This document shows positions 1 through 11,240 of a stretch of DNA of 64,000 bases, piece by piece. A program made the translations under genes and the position numbers. How positions within the stretch are numbered: position 1 is the stretch's first letter; every line of letters starts with the position of its first letter. The notes under the pieces were generated by a model. That model made no database searches. It had not been told where the DNA came from and saw only the letters and a program-made list of their open reading frames with translations. Source of the stretch: Pontederia crassipes (taxonomy: Eukaryota > Streptophyta > Magnoliopsida > Commelinales > Pontederiaceae); contig CM060183.1 of the NCBI GenBank assembly GCA_030549335.1, positions 20,844,552 to 20,908,551 of the forward strand, written 5' to 3'.

Positions 1-344
1 ACCAATATCTGTAAGAAAAGATGGAACAATGTAAAAATAATATATCACTGGCTACAAAGAATTATGGGAAGACTAACAACTGAAGCATGCGATAATGGGA
101 AGACCAAGATTGAAAGGGAAAAGGAAATCACTGTTTATAAGCATTATGCGAACACCAAGATTGAAGCATGCAGATGTGAATAGTAATCTCAAAGCATCTG
201 AAGAGTGAATCTTCTAATAGTAATTTCATGCAGAAAGATAGTAAGCTAGTCCGTTGTCATGTCATTCCTTAGAAAAATTAAACATAGAACATATGCGCAT
301 AACATAACCTTAAGAAGATGAAGTATGTGACAGCTAGCGCCCAC

Positions 345-3300
345 CTTTTTCAATGTCATCATCATCCAGATCAAAATCAGCTCCTTTACCACCACCTTCA
401 TCATCATCAACACTTTTTTTGGAAAGTCCAAGCCTACTCTTTCTATCCTCCTCTTCTTCTTCATCTTGGTCACCCTTATCAGAATGATCTTTATCATCAA
501 GGCCCTTTCCTTTCTTAGAACGATTTCCTTCAGCTCCACTATTGTTCAAACTCTCACTCTTTGTTTCACCAAAGGCAGCAGCCCCATTTGTTGCAGCCTT
601 CATCAACCATCTTTCATATCCATCTGCATTACTCCTTCTTTTGTTCATCTTTTCTTCAGCCTCTTCTAAAGTTAATTGTTTGTATTGTGCAATCTTGTTG
701 AAATTGTACCTACACAGATATTACACTTCTCATTTACTTTTGAATACTCAACGCTGAAATAAATTATGAAGAACAGTAAAGGTATACTGTTATACATGGT
801 TCAAGTGAAGAATATCTAATTGTATGACTCCAATTTTTTAGCATCAATACTAAATCAATAATTGAACCCAAAAAAGATATAGTTAAATAACTAACTTGCT
901 TCACAGAAAAAGAAATATCATTTATGCTCATAACCCTAGTTGAATACAACAACAACAACAACAACAACAAAGCCTTATCCCACTAGGTGGGGTCGGCTAC
1001 ATGGATCATACGACGCCATTCCGCTCTATTAGTAACCAAGCCATTCGTTGATCCATGTTCATAAGATTCGACATGATTTTATGTTGGCTGTCGGGGCCTA
1101 ACACAACCCTCCTCCTTTATCCGGGCTTGGGACCGGCTATAAAATATAGGCGGAGTTATGGCAGTCCATGAACAATCTTTTTTTTTTTTTGAAGCAAAAA
1201 GCATGACTAGGTTATGATAGTCATCCAGATGTATATATATCAATGATCAAAGAATGTACATTTGAGATCACAATAAGTGTGAGAGACCAAAATGAAAAAA
1301 AAAGGGAAGAGAGGCGTTAGGTGACTGTAACTATCAGATAAAAATTCACAAGCATATGATCTTAGTAGAAATTGAAACCTTTGTAAGGGCAATATTAGAA
1401 ATTGAAATCTGAAGAAAAGGAATCACAAAGGATCTAACCTGTGGGCAAAACCTTGTACACCATTATAAAACCTCACAAAGCATCCATGCTTCTCAATTTT
1501 AGTGATCCATCCATGTGTAACTAATCCCTTAGTTGCATCAGCATATGAAGCAAGGACATTTAGTTTTGATCATAACCCTAGTTGAATAGTTCTAACTAAA
1601 TAACTAAATTCTTGGTCTTACACCCTCTTCTTGCTAGGTTTGCACACAATTAAATTGATTTTAGTAAAATATGCTTTCTAGAACCTACGACATCAGTTTT
1701 TGGAGACCCCATTCTACCAATCTAAACAAAAAGGACATGTATTTCTATTACTATTAGATTAATATATGAAAATAAAGTAGTTAATGGCATCAATTCATTC
1801 TTTCATCTCTAGCAGATGGTCAGAACTTCATCTCATCTGGTTTGGTCAAATACCAAACGACAAACAAGATAAGTGGAATATACGTGAAAGAGAACAAAAC
1901 AAAATAGACACCCAACAGTTCAAGACTCTTCGATGTAAATGCATACCACGACCCGGCAGGATAAGCAACGAACTCCTTGCCCTGAAGCATTAGCAAATAA
2001 TAAGTTGCAGTTGCAGATTGTGATCCCTCAATTTGACCTTGAAACTGATGCTGACCAGTCTCATCTTCTAAAATCCATGGCTTATTCTTGTATTTTTCCT
2101 GAGAGATGAATTAAAATTTGATGTCACAAACAATCAGGAAACTGCCTATATTCTTGAGCAAGAGTACATACCTCTCTATCTTTAATCACTACCTATCATG
2201 CTTGTCTATCTGGAAGCATTATGAAACAATAGAAACAAAAGTGAAATGTTTGTGGAAAGGAATAATCGGTGCGCACTACCCTTGAGCATATATGGCATCT
2301 AGTGCACCCTAAGGTGTATCCCCTCAAAGAGAGAGGTGGGTGTGAACACTGAAAGCAACTCCAGGTCCACAAGACTGATGCAATCTACTCATGGTGCCCC
2401 TTCTATATCCAAGATGAAGTCATAGTAACGCATGTCATCATATCGCTGGTCTTCCTCTAAGACAACCACCCAGACAATCTTTTAATGGTTATAATGGTGA
2501 TCAACATGAGTCACCTTTGCATATCACTCGGAACAGGGCAGAGGCACCATGCTCCAGTGAGAAGGTCAATGTATTCTTTTGTTGCTGCTTATCCTATGCT
2601 TTACCATTGGTGAACAGGCCATTGCCACCAGATCGAACTCAAGGATGTGGTTGTCAGAGGCCTCTCACACACACACACTCACTGTCTACTTCAAATTGTT
2701 GATGGCATTACAAAGAGATGATGAGAATCGTCCAAAAAGAGGCATGGAACTTAATTTCAAATTTGAACCCAAATTTAGCTTGGTGATCTTTCACCATTCT
2801 AGGCATCAAGAATGGTTGGTGATCTATGCCAAATATGAATACTACTGTTTATTTATAGGTTGTAGCAAAATTCTTCTGGGAAACAATAAAGACATGGTTG
2901 ACATCAGTTTTGATAAGACTCAGATGTGTTATACAATCTAAAGAGCACAAGGGCTACATTGATTGCCGAAAAAGAGGTATAAAGAACTCAAAGCATACAA
3001 CATTTCAAATGCAACCTTCTTTACCATGAGAAATAATCCAGAAAAGTTCTCTGCTTTTTTCTGTTACGATAAATATAATGGAAACTCTGAGCAAATCACG
3101 TAACAAGAAAAATATGTAAAATGGGCACCCTAAATGATTACCTTCAAACTATCCGTTAGCTGACGTCCTTGAAGGCCTTCCTTATGAAGGGTCCACTTGT
3201 TTTCAACATTTTTTTTCTTTGAAAAAGGTGGTAAACCTGTAGCAAATCTGCCAATATAGAAGTTCTTATCGGTGTTGGCACTAGCACGAACATTATATTC

Positions 3301-3896
3301 CTGGAATTTTTTAACAAAGTGGAATTATTTTAAGAGAACAAAGATGAATTTTAAGAAGCCATAAAAAAATCTCATCCCCTGAATAATACACAGGGACATC
3401 GACATGAAAGCTTGAGTTCAGTTAAACTAAGGAGAAAAGAAAGAGTTGACGATTCTTCAAATTCAATTATTAGGTGTGTTTATGCAATTGACTGAAAATT
3501 CAGAACAAAGAATCCTTGAAAGGAATGCAATTTTGACTGATGTTAAAGGAGTTGAAGATTTAAGGCTAAAGAGAAAAAAATCCTCTTTTTCACACGTCTC
3601 CCTGAAGAGTCCCCAAATAAAGAAGACTAAAAGAACCCTAAAAGTCCCAGACCAACTAAAAAAACAAAAAAAAAATAGAGAAAAAAACGAAATGGAGATG
3701 AATCAGAGAAAGCATAAGTGCAAACCCTGATCAGGTTGGTGACGGGGGCGGCGCAGAGGTGGCAACGACCTCGGGAGGAAGCCACGGCCTTGCCGCATGA
3801 GAGGCAGAGGGTGGTGTGTTTGCAGTTGGTGCCGTAAAGATCCGATGTCGACCCGCAGCGCTCGCACGCCGCCTTCAGTACCAAATCGATGCTCAT
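345..3896 (-). CDS. TFIIF alpha subunit (RAP74), 5' part, four exons, gene continues beyond the left edge
   Basis: Subunit of general transcription factor IIF, which binds RNA polymerase II during initiation in the nucleus. Coding exons, read on the minus strand: 3896-3726, 3300-3142, 2098-1947 and 709-345. All joins are GT-AG and keep frame, giving 282 codons so far. Exon 1 begins MSIDLVLK and holds the Cys-rich finger of plant TFIIF alpha (C11, C14, C25, C31, C34, C45, C48). Exon 2 encodes EYNVRAS...NFYIGRFATGLP. Exon 3 encodes KPWILEDETGQHQFQG and ends in a Trp codon completed by exon 4 (YNFNKIAQYKQLTLEEAEE). Exon 4 runs into the acidic, Lys-rich linker (runs of D and E, then DFDLDDDDIEKG). 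The last donor is GT at 344-343, in phase 1, so later exons lie outside the window. An in-frame ATG at 3998 exists, but it sits close to the TATA box, so 3896 is preferred. The intron between exons 3 and 4 carries a retroelement insertion. Confidence 0.93.
928..1588 (-). mobile_element. Chimeric non-LTR retroelement insertion (RTE/Au-type 3' end plus captured gene sequence) with 19-bp target-site duplication
   Basis: The 19-mer TCATAACCCTAGTTGAATA occurs at 928-946 and again at 1570-1588. Between them are 623 bp which, read on the minus strand, consist of: a coding-like piece (1569-1439); about 250 bp of unassigned sequence (1438-1191); a run of 13 A (1190-1178); then about 230 bp ending in CCCACCTAGTGGGATAAGGC and a (TTG)n tail. 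That last segment is the familiar 3' end of plant RTE-type LINEs and Au SINEs. The tail abuts one copy of the duplication, as expected for target-primed reverse transcription. The insertion lies in the intron between TFIIF alpha exons 3 and 4, in the same orientation as the gene. Confidence 0.8.
1439..1569 (-). pseudogene. Captured exon fragment resembling RRP5 (S1 RNA-binding rRNA-processing protein)
   Basis: The minus strand reads ...ADATKGLVTHGWITKIEK followed by HGCFVRFYNGVQGFAHR without a stop. This matches the S1-domain pattern of plant RRP5/PDCD11, a pre-rRNA processing factor. The frame ends at CACAG followed by GTTAG, a good splice donor, so the source was genomic or unspliced RNA rather than mature mRNA. 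It sits at the 5' end of the retroelement insertion and is not part of TFIIF alpha. Family assignment rests on recognition of the S1 motif (GCFVRFYNGVQGF), not on a search. Confidence 0.7.
2099..3141. other. TFIIF alpha intron between exons 2 and 3, with unassigned degenerate sequence
   Basis: This intron is about 1.04 kb. The part from about 2260 to 2950 has a richer base composition than the flanks and contains a short CA microsatellite near 2669. Both strands give partly open frames with no domain I recognise. It may be a decayed insertion. Confidence 0.4.
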
Positions 3897-4014
3897 TGCA
3901 GCTGATGACGTCGATGTCCCAAATCGAGCGAGAGATCGGTGGAAGAGTCGGACAAGGGCAACAGCGAGGAGAGTAAGAGCACAAGGCGATTCATTCAATT
4001 CGTCCCCTTCCGTC

Positions 4015-4022
4015 TATTTATA
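4015..4022 (-). promoter_or_regulatory. TATA box of the TFIIF alpha gene
   Basis: TATAAATA on the minus strand, about 120 bp upstream of the chosen ATG at 3896. A start site 25-35 bp downstream would fall near 3985-3990. This would leave the upstream in-frame ATG at 3998 outside the mRNA, which supports the shorter protein. Confidence 0.65.
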
Positions 4023-4029
4023 ACGTCGC

Positions 4030-4842
4030 TATCCTGAATTAGGCTTTTACCCTTCCGAAATCGAGTCGTCGTTTTTTTCGAGAACTTATTAAAGATGTTA
4101 ACTTGTATTTACAGAAAATAAAATTGCTAAGTTTAAAATTAAATTTAAGATAAATAATAATAATATAACAGAACAAATACAGCTATTTATTCGAAAATTG
4201 TCACTGGACATATACATATTTTCTGATATATATAATATGTATATTATAAAACAATAATTAAAATAAATAAAGCCAACATAATAACAAAGAACTAAGGAGA
4301 CAAATTCAAAGGTTATTTTCATAAACCTTCCCTTAATTATATTAATTTTTGTGTCTAATCTCAATCTACCAGCGTTAGTTTTACTTTTTCTCATGAATGA
4401 AAAGATTAAATCATCGTTGTTTCATAACACATCAAATAATAAATAAAAATAGAAAAAAAGTTGAGAAAACTTTCCCTCCTCTCTCGCCTACGACGCAGAT
4501 CGGCCTTTGCCAAAAAAATCTTCATTTTTATATTTTATATTTATTATTTGATGTATTATGTGACAAGGGATTTAGTTTTTTCATAAATAAAAAAACAAAA
4601 GTAATAGAAAATATAACAGAAGTAGACGGAATGATTAAAGTAAAAAAGTCGTGATAGTTTAGAGATTCGAAAAATAAGTTCATAGCTTATTTTTTAAAAA
4701 AACAAGTAAAAAATTAGATTATAATAAGTAAAATAATTAAATAATTTTATTTTTTATTAATTAAAATTGGGCTTTTTTTAACATTTAATTGATTCGAAGT
4801 GATCCTAAAGACGAGACCAAATACAAATGGAAATTTTTTTTC
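4030..4842. other. AT-rich intergenic sequence, nothing recognised
   Basis: This is the stretch upstream of the TFIIF alpha promoter. It is A/T-rich, with only short chance frames and no repeat or motif I can assign. Confidence 0.5.
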
Positions 4843-5990
4843 AAATACCTTTCAACTTTGGGCATTTTCCTAATACTATCCTCAAACTTCACATTATAAT
4901 AAGTTTGTCCTCCATCTTTGAACTTATTACATCAAATGTCGAGCAAATTACGTCAAATGCCCTTCAACTTTGATCGCTTTCTAAGTGACACCCTCCAACT
5001 TTAGTTTGTAACACGAATTCCTTCCATCTTTTAACTCATTTCACAGGGCGCCCTTTCTACCTGCTATCATTGATTCCTCGGTCGCCCCGTTGATGTGGCG
5101 TCCACGCGACCATTTTATCTCTGCTCCATGTGTGGAAGCTCCGACGAGCTCCCCTCGCTTAGCTGACGTGCAACGCGAAGGGGGGGGGTGGCGCATTGCA
5201 CTCTAGCTCGCGCGCCGGAAGGAGAGGGGGGATGCCACCCCCACCCCCTGCACCTTTCGCGTGTCGGCAAAGCAAGAAGGGGGGCTCCTCCTCCGCGCAT
5301 CATTGGCGTGCAACGCGAAGGGGGGCGTCCCCTTCCGCGCGTCACCGACACGCAACAAGCGAGGGGGGGCGTCCCCCCCCCCCCCTCTTTTGCGTCGTGC
5401 ACTTGCGAAATGAGTTGTTGGCGTGCATCACGAAGGGGGGGCTCGCATTTTCGACGTGTGACGAGCACTGGGGGGTCGTGACGACCCCCCTTTCGCATCA
5501 CGCGCAGATGAAGCGAGAAGGGGGCTCCCCCTCTGTGCGTCGCCGACCTTAGCGTGCCAGTGAAGGTTGCAGGGGATCGCCCCTGCGACCTTCACCAACG
5601 AGGGGTCGCCCCCGTGCAACCTTCGCCGGTGTGCGAAGGTTGAGGGGGGTTCGCCCCCTATGCGACCTTCGTCGACGCACGAAGTTCGAGGGAGGGGGTT
5701 CGTCGCGATCTTCATCGCGCGCGAAGGTCGCAAAGGGGGCCCCTTGCTCAGGCCAACTCCGTTATTATTTTATCTTTTAGTTATTATTTCATATTGTAAT
5801 ATTTCCACGTCGGACGATCGCTTACGTGGTGAGAGAGGAAATGACCACGTGGACGCCACGTCAACGGACGACCGGGGAATCGGCGATAGCAGGTAAAATG
5901 GGCATCGGATGAAATGAGCTCAAAGATGAAGGGCATTCGTGTTACGAAGTGAAATTGAAGGGTATCGCAAAAAACTTGATGCCAACTTAG
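4843..5990. mobile_element. Foldback element A with long imperfect inverted arms and a GC-rich core
   Basis: The left arm (about 4955-5130) is matched in inverted orientation by the right arm (about 5790-5960). Both contain the same string of landmarks: CTTCAACTTT or its variant, TGTAACACGAAT, a Cys-free AT stretch, TACCTGCTATC, and GTTGACGTGGCGTCCACG. The left side carries two related units of about 110 bp in tandem (4843-4945 and 4955-5060). The core (about 5170-5760) is very GC-rich, built of repeated pieces such as CAACGCGAAGGGGGG followed by runs of C. No transposase is visible, so the element is non-autonomous if mobile. The long open frames in the core look like by-products of base composition. 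Confidence 0.6.
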
Positions 5991-7049
5991 AAACACTAAC
6001 AAACGCATTAATCGTTCAAGTGATAAAATGATGAGTATAAGTATCATTCCCATGATGACAAAAAATAATTAATAACTTCTCTTACTTATAAGCTGAAAAA
6101 AGATAAGAACTTTGAGTTTTATGAATATAGGAAGAATAAGTAATATAAATACAAAGAAATGATCAATGAGGTTTAAAAGTATATAATTGATGAATATGAT
6201 CTCTCTTGATTAATACCACTACTCATATATGAATTCTTAGACAAAAGATGGTGAATTAATTAAATAAAATTCCTAAATTGATTTAACTAATATTGCAGGC
6301 TTTAAATCTTATTTTAAAAACAACAGAAGAGATTAATCATTTCAATTTTTAATCTAATTCATTAAATCTCAAAACACATTCAATTGGAATATAAAGTTAA
6401 GGGCTTTTTCAAGTCACCTTAACAACTACGCAATTTGGTTTATTGCGATTTCCCCAAAGTGACATATAAGAGAAAAGTCAAAGAAAATTATAGAGAATCT
6501 TAAATTTTTTTTCTGATAATAAAAAGATTTAAAGGAACAAATTTCAACCATAAAATATGAGAAAATCGTCCAACATGCTATTGCTCCATCAACTAAATGT
6601 ACGAAGAATTCACAATGAGTAAGGTTCAACCAAGAAAATCCTAAAAAACTACTCCATAAAAATAGAATACATCAATCTAAATAATGTTTCAGAAAAAAAA
6701 ATAAAGAACAAGAGGAACTACTCTTAATTCTATCGTTCTCTCTCGAGTTTTCGGCAGAACTTCGTTGTAGCCTCTAATTGTCTTCATCAAGCCTTCAACA
6801 TTTGATTAGGCTTTCGAGCCTCCCTAGCGCGCTCTGACTTTTGAGTGATTGGATGAGTTTGTCATGGCATCTCCCTTCCAACTTCCAAGCTGATTGATTA
6901 GTCAGGGTCAGAAGGATCAGGAGTGGCCCCATTGGTCCATTGACGTCGGCTAGTAGGGCTTCTTTCCTCAATGAGTGAACTTAAAAAATTAGAATAAATT
7001 GACCTAACAATTATGCATAAATTTCGTGCATCACGTATCGCCGAGCAAA
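5991..7049. other. AT-rich spacer between foldback elements A and B
   Basis: No gene, RNA or repeat was recognised here. If the arms at 4843 and 7541 are the true ends of one element, this stretch is internal to it. Confidence 0.4.
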
Positions 7050-7541
7050 CGTCAAAATTGGAGAGCATTTGGCGTAATTTACCCTCAAATGTCATTTTCA
7101 CCAATTATAGGTCGTTTCCAAGTCACGCTGCTAATGTGGCGCCGACGTGGCATGTTCTCTGTCCTCCACGCAAGCATTTGTCGACGTGACTATTTTTTAA
7201 AAAAACAATAATACTTAAAAAATTAAAAAAGGGACGCCCAAGGAAGGGTGCGTGGGAGCCCCCCTGTACGACCTCCGGTGGCGAGGTTGTAGAGGGGGGC
7301 GAGCTCCCCCTCCCGTGTCCGGCCGGAGCCCCCTTTGGGTGTTCTTTTTTCATTTCTTAAGTTTTTTTTTTATTTTTTAGTGTTGCCACGTCGACAAATG
7401 CTTGTGTAGAGCGGAAAGAGCATGCTACGTAATCGGTGAAAATGACATTTGATGAAACAAGTTAAAAGATGAATGACAGTCTTATTATAAAGTGAAGTTT
7501 GATAATAGCACTGGGAAAGTGCCTAAAACTGAAAGGTATTT
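7050..7541. mobile_element. Foldback element B, related to element A
   Basis: The left arm (about 7085-7195) and the right arm (about 7383-7470) are inverted copies sharing TCAAATGTCATTTTCACC and CAAGCATTTGTCGACGTG. They flank a GC-rich core of about 110 bp (7230-7340). The right arm extends to about 7541. This outer part matches, inverted, the outermost left unit of element A at 4843-4945, so A and B belong to one family or are parts of one composite. Confidence 0.6.
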
Positions 7542-7779
7542 GGTGAAATTTATCGGTACATATAGATGACCATGATTCTAGTTAGATAAATTACAAAAAT
7601 CATACTAAAATTATTTTTAAAATATAATCTAATAGTGGGTCAATTTTTCTATATTTTTTTGGATCTTATTTTAATAGAATAATATTTTAAAATATATATA
7701 ATAAACTAAAATTAATATTAACATATTTAATTTTATAAGTAACTATAAGATGTAGTATTAAAATTATTAATTATAGTTT

Positions 7780-9170
7780 TGATAGGAACACATTAAACTA
7801 TATAAAAAACTATTATACCAATAATAAAAAATGATTAATTAAGATCTAATTATATAAATGAAAATTAATAAATAGAAACGAACTCCATGAACCCCTATGG
7901 TGTTTCGATTGGGACCCTAGTTTAAGCGGATCGGTTTTTCTTTATTAAAAAATCATTCTAAATCATATTCGACCCTTTAATTTTTAAAATTCTAGTTCAT
8001 TTTTTTATCAATAGAATTTTCTTATACCCTTAATTTTAATTGATTTTTGGACATCTTTTATGATGGATTTTTTTTCTTTTTGCTTTGTAAGTTTTACATT
8101 TGTAACTGCTTTAACTTGCTATTGCATATTGCTCCAATCCCTTTGAAGTATATGATTACAAATACTTATATAATGGCAAATTTTATTTTAGACAAATTAC
8201 GTATTTTTTTCCGACTATAAAGGGAGGTTTTATGAACCTAATGTAAAAATAAATAAAGTTAAAAATAAAGGAGCACATATGTTTCATGGGTGCCCATTTA
8301 GATAGAAATATATAAAACTATTATATCAATAACAAAAAAATTATTTTTTTATGAATTAATTACTTAAATAAAAAATAATAAATATAAATAAATTCCACGA
8401 GCTTCTACGATTTTAGACGGGCCCTAGTTTAAATTGATTGGCTTCACTCTATTAAAAACCTATCCTAAAACGTATTTAGTCCTTTATTTATTTTTTATTT
8501 TTTTAGCTCAGTTTTCTCGGGTAGGATAAGATTTTCGGTCGAGGAAATTTTTTTAGACCCTTAGTTCTAATTGATTTGTGGAGATCTTTTAGGATAAAGT
8601 TTTTCCTTTTTCTTTTTAAGTTTTACATTGTAACTCATTTAACTTGCAATTGCATATTGCCCAAGTCCCTGATTAGCATATGATTACAAATACTTATATA
8701 ATCGAATTTTATTTTAGTAACAAAAGGAAGTTCATGGATTTAATGTAAGAAAAGTAAAGATGAAAAAATAAAGGGTACATATTTATTAAAAATGTGTCTT
8801 AAATCGTATTTTATCTCCTAATTCTTTTTTTTGTTCAATTTTCTCATATAGGATAATTTTTTTGGGTCGATCGAGTTTTTCTTGTATCCTAGTTCTAACT
8901 GAATTTTGAAAATATTTTAGGATGGATTTTTTTCCTTTTTTTGTTTTTTAAGTTTTACATTGTAACTCGCTTAGCTTGCATATTGCTCGAGTCCCTGATT
9001 AGTATATGATTACAAATACTTATATAATGGCTCATTTTATTTTAGTACATGTAATTTTTTTACAAAGGGAGGCTTATGAACTTAATGCAAAAAATAGTAA
9101 AAACTAAAAATAAAATAAAAAGATACATACTTCTCAATCCCCGAATTATTATATGTGCCACTACACTACG
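7780..9170. repeat. Three-copy long tandem repeat (period about 495 bp, third copy shortened)
   Basis: A block with landmarks CCCTAGTTTAA, AAGTTTTACATT, GTAACT...AACTTGC, ATATGATTACAAATACTT and ATAATGG recurs at about 7914-8300, 8409-8790 and 8800-9120. The first two copies are offset by about 495 bp. The third follows at about 345 bp because a roughly 150-bp piece is missing. Copies differ by many substitutions, so the array is old. No coding frame persists between copies. Confidence 0.7.
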
Positions 9171-10122
9171 CTCTTATTTTTTAATCATGTAATATTTTGT
9201 TCCCATCAATGGAAAAATGAAGTATATAGTATGTTTTGTCTCCTATTGGTTTAAATAAACTTTCGAGAAGTTTGAAAATCATATACTTGCGATGAAACAA
9301 TATTATTTTTTTAATTTTAAAAACACATGAAAATATACTAATACTTCAACATTTTTTCCCAAATTTTATTTCTCAAACTTATTTTACGCAAAAATACCTC
9401 AAATTTAGGTCTATAGGGATTTGTTCACTCCAAGATATCCAAAACTTTATCCATCGGCATTTGTATTATAAGAAAATGAGAAAAGATTGCTATACATTAG
9501 CATGAATAGCTGTTGATTTATCCAAAAAAGATAGAAACCCATAAAGACATTTATAAAAAAAAACGGACAACAGATAGAAAAAAGTATATATGAAACCAAG
9601 AATTATAATAATCACAAACTTTGCTAAAGGCAAGATAATGGACAGGTTATGCTTTAACAGAGGGGAGATCTATATAAATGTCTTTTGTAATCTTGGACTT
9701 CCTTCCTTCCAATAGGGATCTATTTGACATTGGCTACATCACACCATTCATAATCCATCTTTGAAGTGCTGGTTGGTGTAAGGATAAAAGTGGGAACAAA
9801 TGTTTATTCCATAATATTCTGTCAAATAACATCAAAAAGTCAAAAAAAAGGTGAAGGGTGAACTTATGATTAAAAGATATTAATATGAAGAATAATAAAA
9901 TATTTAGAGATAAGTTATTCCATTAAAAAATATAATACTTTATTCTTGGCTCAAAATTCTAAAAAAATTAATTCATCAGAATAATTATTCTTATTCCGAG
10001 AATAATTATTAAAGAAGCAAACAACACCCAAAGGTTTTCATCATCGTCCAAACATTCGTTCACATTACTCTGTTATCATAATTCTAATTATTGTTGATAT
10101 CATAATTATAATTATGGTCATC
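9171..10122. other. AT-rich sequence, nothing recognised
   Basis: This stretch lies between the long tandem repeat and the Ty3/gypsy region. I found no gene or assignable repeat in it. Confidence 0.4.
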
Positions 10123-10304
10123 TGTAACGACCCGAGGTCTAAGAAGTAAGATGATTTGATGAATAGTTCCACATGGGCAAAACACGGAGGTGGTCATGGG
10201 TTTATACGTAGCTATCATCTTCACCTATCAAAACGTATTTTAAATTTATGCGGACCAATGGCCCAAAACGAACAATATCTTGATTGGGCTAGGGGTGTTA
10301 CTAA
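10123..10304 (+). repeat. Short LTR-like segment directly before the primer-binding site
   Basis: It begins TGTAACGACCCGAGG and ends GGGGTGTTACTA. Inside are features common in short plant LTRs: GTTCCACATGGGCAAAA, GGGTTTATACGTAG and ACCAATGGCCCAAAACG. It is immediately followed by the primer-binding site, as an LTR should be. It lacks the TATA-bearing leader and the GATCGACC cluster of the LTR at the other end. Confidence 0.6.
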
Positions 10305-10305
10305 A

Positions 10306-10318
10306 TGGTATTAGAGCC
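10306..10318 (+). other. Primer-binding site for reverse transcription (initiator tRNA-Met type)
   Basis: TGGTATTAGAGCC is one change (C to T at the seventh base) from TGGTATCAGAGCC, the complement of the plant initiator tRNA-Met 3' end. It lies two bases after the LTR-like segment. Confidence 0.75.
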
Positions 10319-10513
10319 TAAGTTCTTGGCTCCCTCAATGATCATAGTAGAGTATATATTAATGTATAATCATTATTGCCCATCTTATTTCATAAATTCA
10401 AAGTAAAGTCATGTGCAAGCTTCTCAAATATCTGCGGCTCCACTCTTCGAGTAAGTAATGAGTATGTTCTCTTGTAGATTGTGCTTATATTGTTGAGTTA
10501 ACTCATTTTTATA

Positions 10514-10990
10514 GATCCCTCCACGCTGCATAACGTCTAGAGTGGTACGTGGCGGAAGGAGAGTTTTCTGGGTAGCCGAATCAATCATGCACCTTCCAAC
10601 TCCACTGACTTAAGAGCAAGAGCAAGCACAAGCACAGTAGCGTAGACGTGGCCGTGGACGTGCAATACCACCACCCCCAGCTCCAGAAGCGTAAAGGTAT
10701 TCTGATTTGGAGAGCGTGGGGAGCAACTATCCAGTGATGTCTCCTCCATCATCTGAGATGCCTGAAGAAAGTGAACATAGAAGAGAAATGCAAAGTCTGG
10801 AACAAGAAGGTGCAGAAGCATGCACAGGCAGTCCTCCAAGCCTGCCACAAGACAGAGCCCCTTATTGCCTGTACTGTGAACAATTTGGGCATTTCACCTG
10901 AGAATGCCCAAGTTTTGCTTAGCGTAAGAGGACCTCTAGGAATGAACCTGGGGAGACCTCGCGGCGCAACAAGTAGTATCGAACAGTGAG
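10514..10990 (+). pseudogene. Partial gag-like fragment upstream of the main gag
   Basis: The stretch opens with TTTTATAGATCCCTCCACG, which resembles the start of the main gag (TTTTTATAGATGCCTCCTC near 11235). Later it encodes a CCHC-type knuckle, YCLYCEQFGHFT, then a stop, then ECP. The usual gag core between start and knuckle is largely missing. I read it as a second, mostly deleted gag copy, which suggests a composite or recombinant element. Confidence 0.5.
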
Positions 10991-11240
10991 AATCCTAAAT
11001 GTTGGAGGCTTTAGTGTTGCCCCAGTTGAATGCTTATGTTTTGCTTTAAACGTTGAAGGCCTTAGTGTGCCTTAGTCGAATGCTTTATGTTTTTGCTTTT
11101 GACTAAACTCTATTATGAGCCTGACTTGATTTTAGCGGATATTGAGACATAAGACTTCAATTATGATATGAGGTTTTATTTTGATTCAAAAATTTCCATT
11201 TCATGCTATTACTCAAATATTCTCATGGTCTTTTTATAGA
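10991..11240 (+). repeat. Untranslated leader with an imperfect 50-bp tandem duplication
   Basis: The phrase GGAGGCTTTAGTGTTGCC...GAATGCTTATGTTTTGC at about 11001-11045 is repeated as GAAGGCCTTAGTGTGCC...GAATGCTTTATGTTTTTGC just after it (about 11054-11098). The stretch separates the two gag-like segments. Confidence 0.45.

Noticed and set aside
1..14. Possible splice acceptor (TTACAG on the minus strand) and start of the next TFIIF alpha exon at positions 8-1
   Set aside because: Only eight bases are visible and they do not match the residues expected right after DDDDIEKG. It cannot be supported.
3446..3730. 94-codon plus-strand frame rich in Lys
   Set aside because: Lies antisense to the TFIIF alpha intron and exon 1; no domain and A-rich composition.
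5115..5896. Overlapping open frames of 90-128 codons in the GC-rich core of foldback element A
   Set aside because: Low-complexity Gly/Pro/Arg-rich translations in several frames on both strands, explained by base composition.
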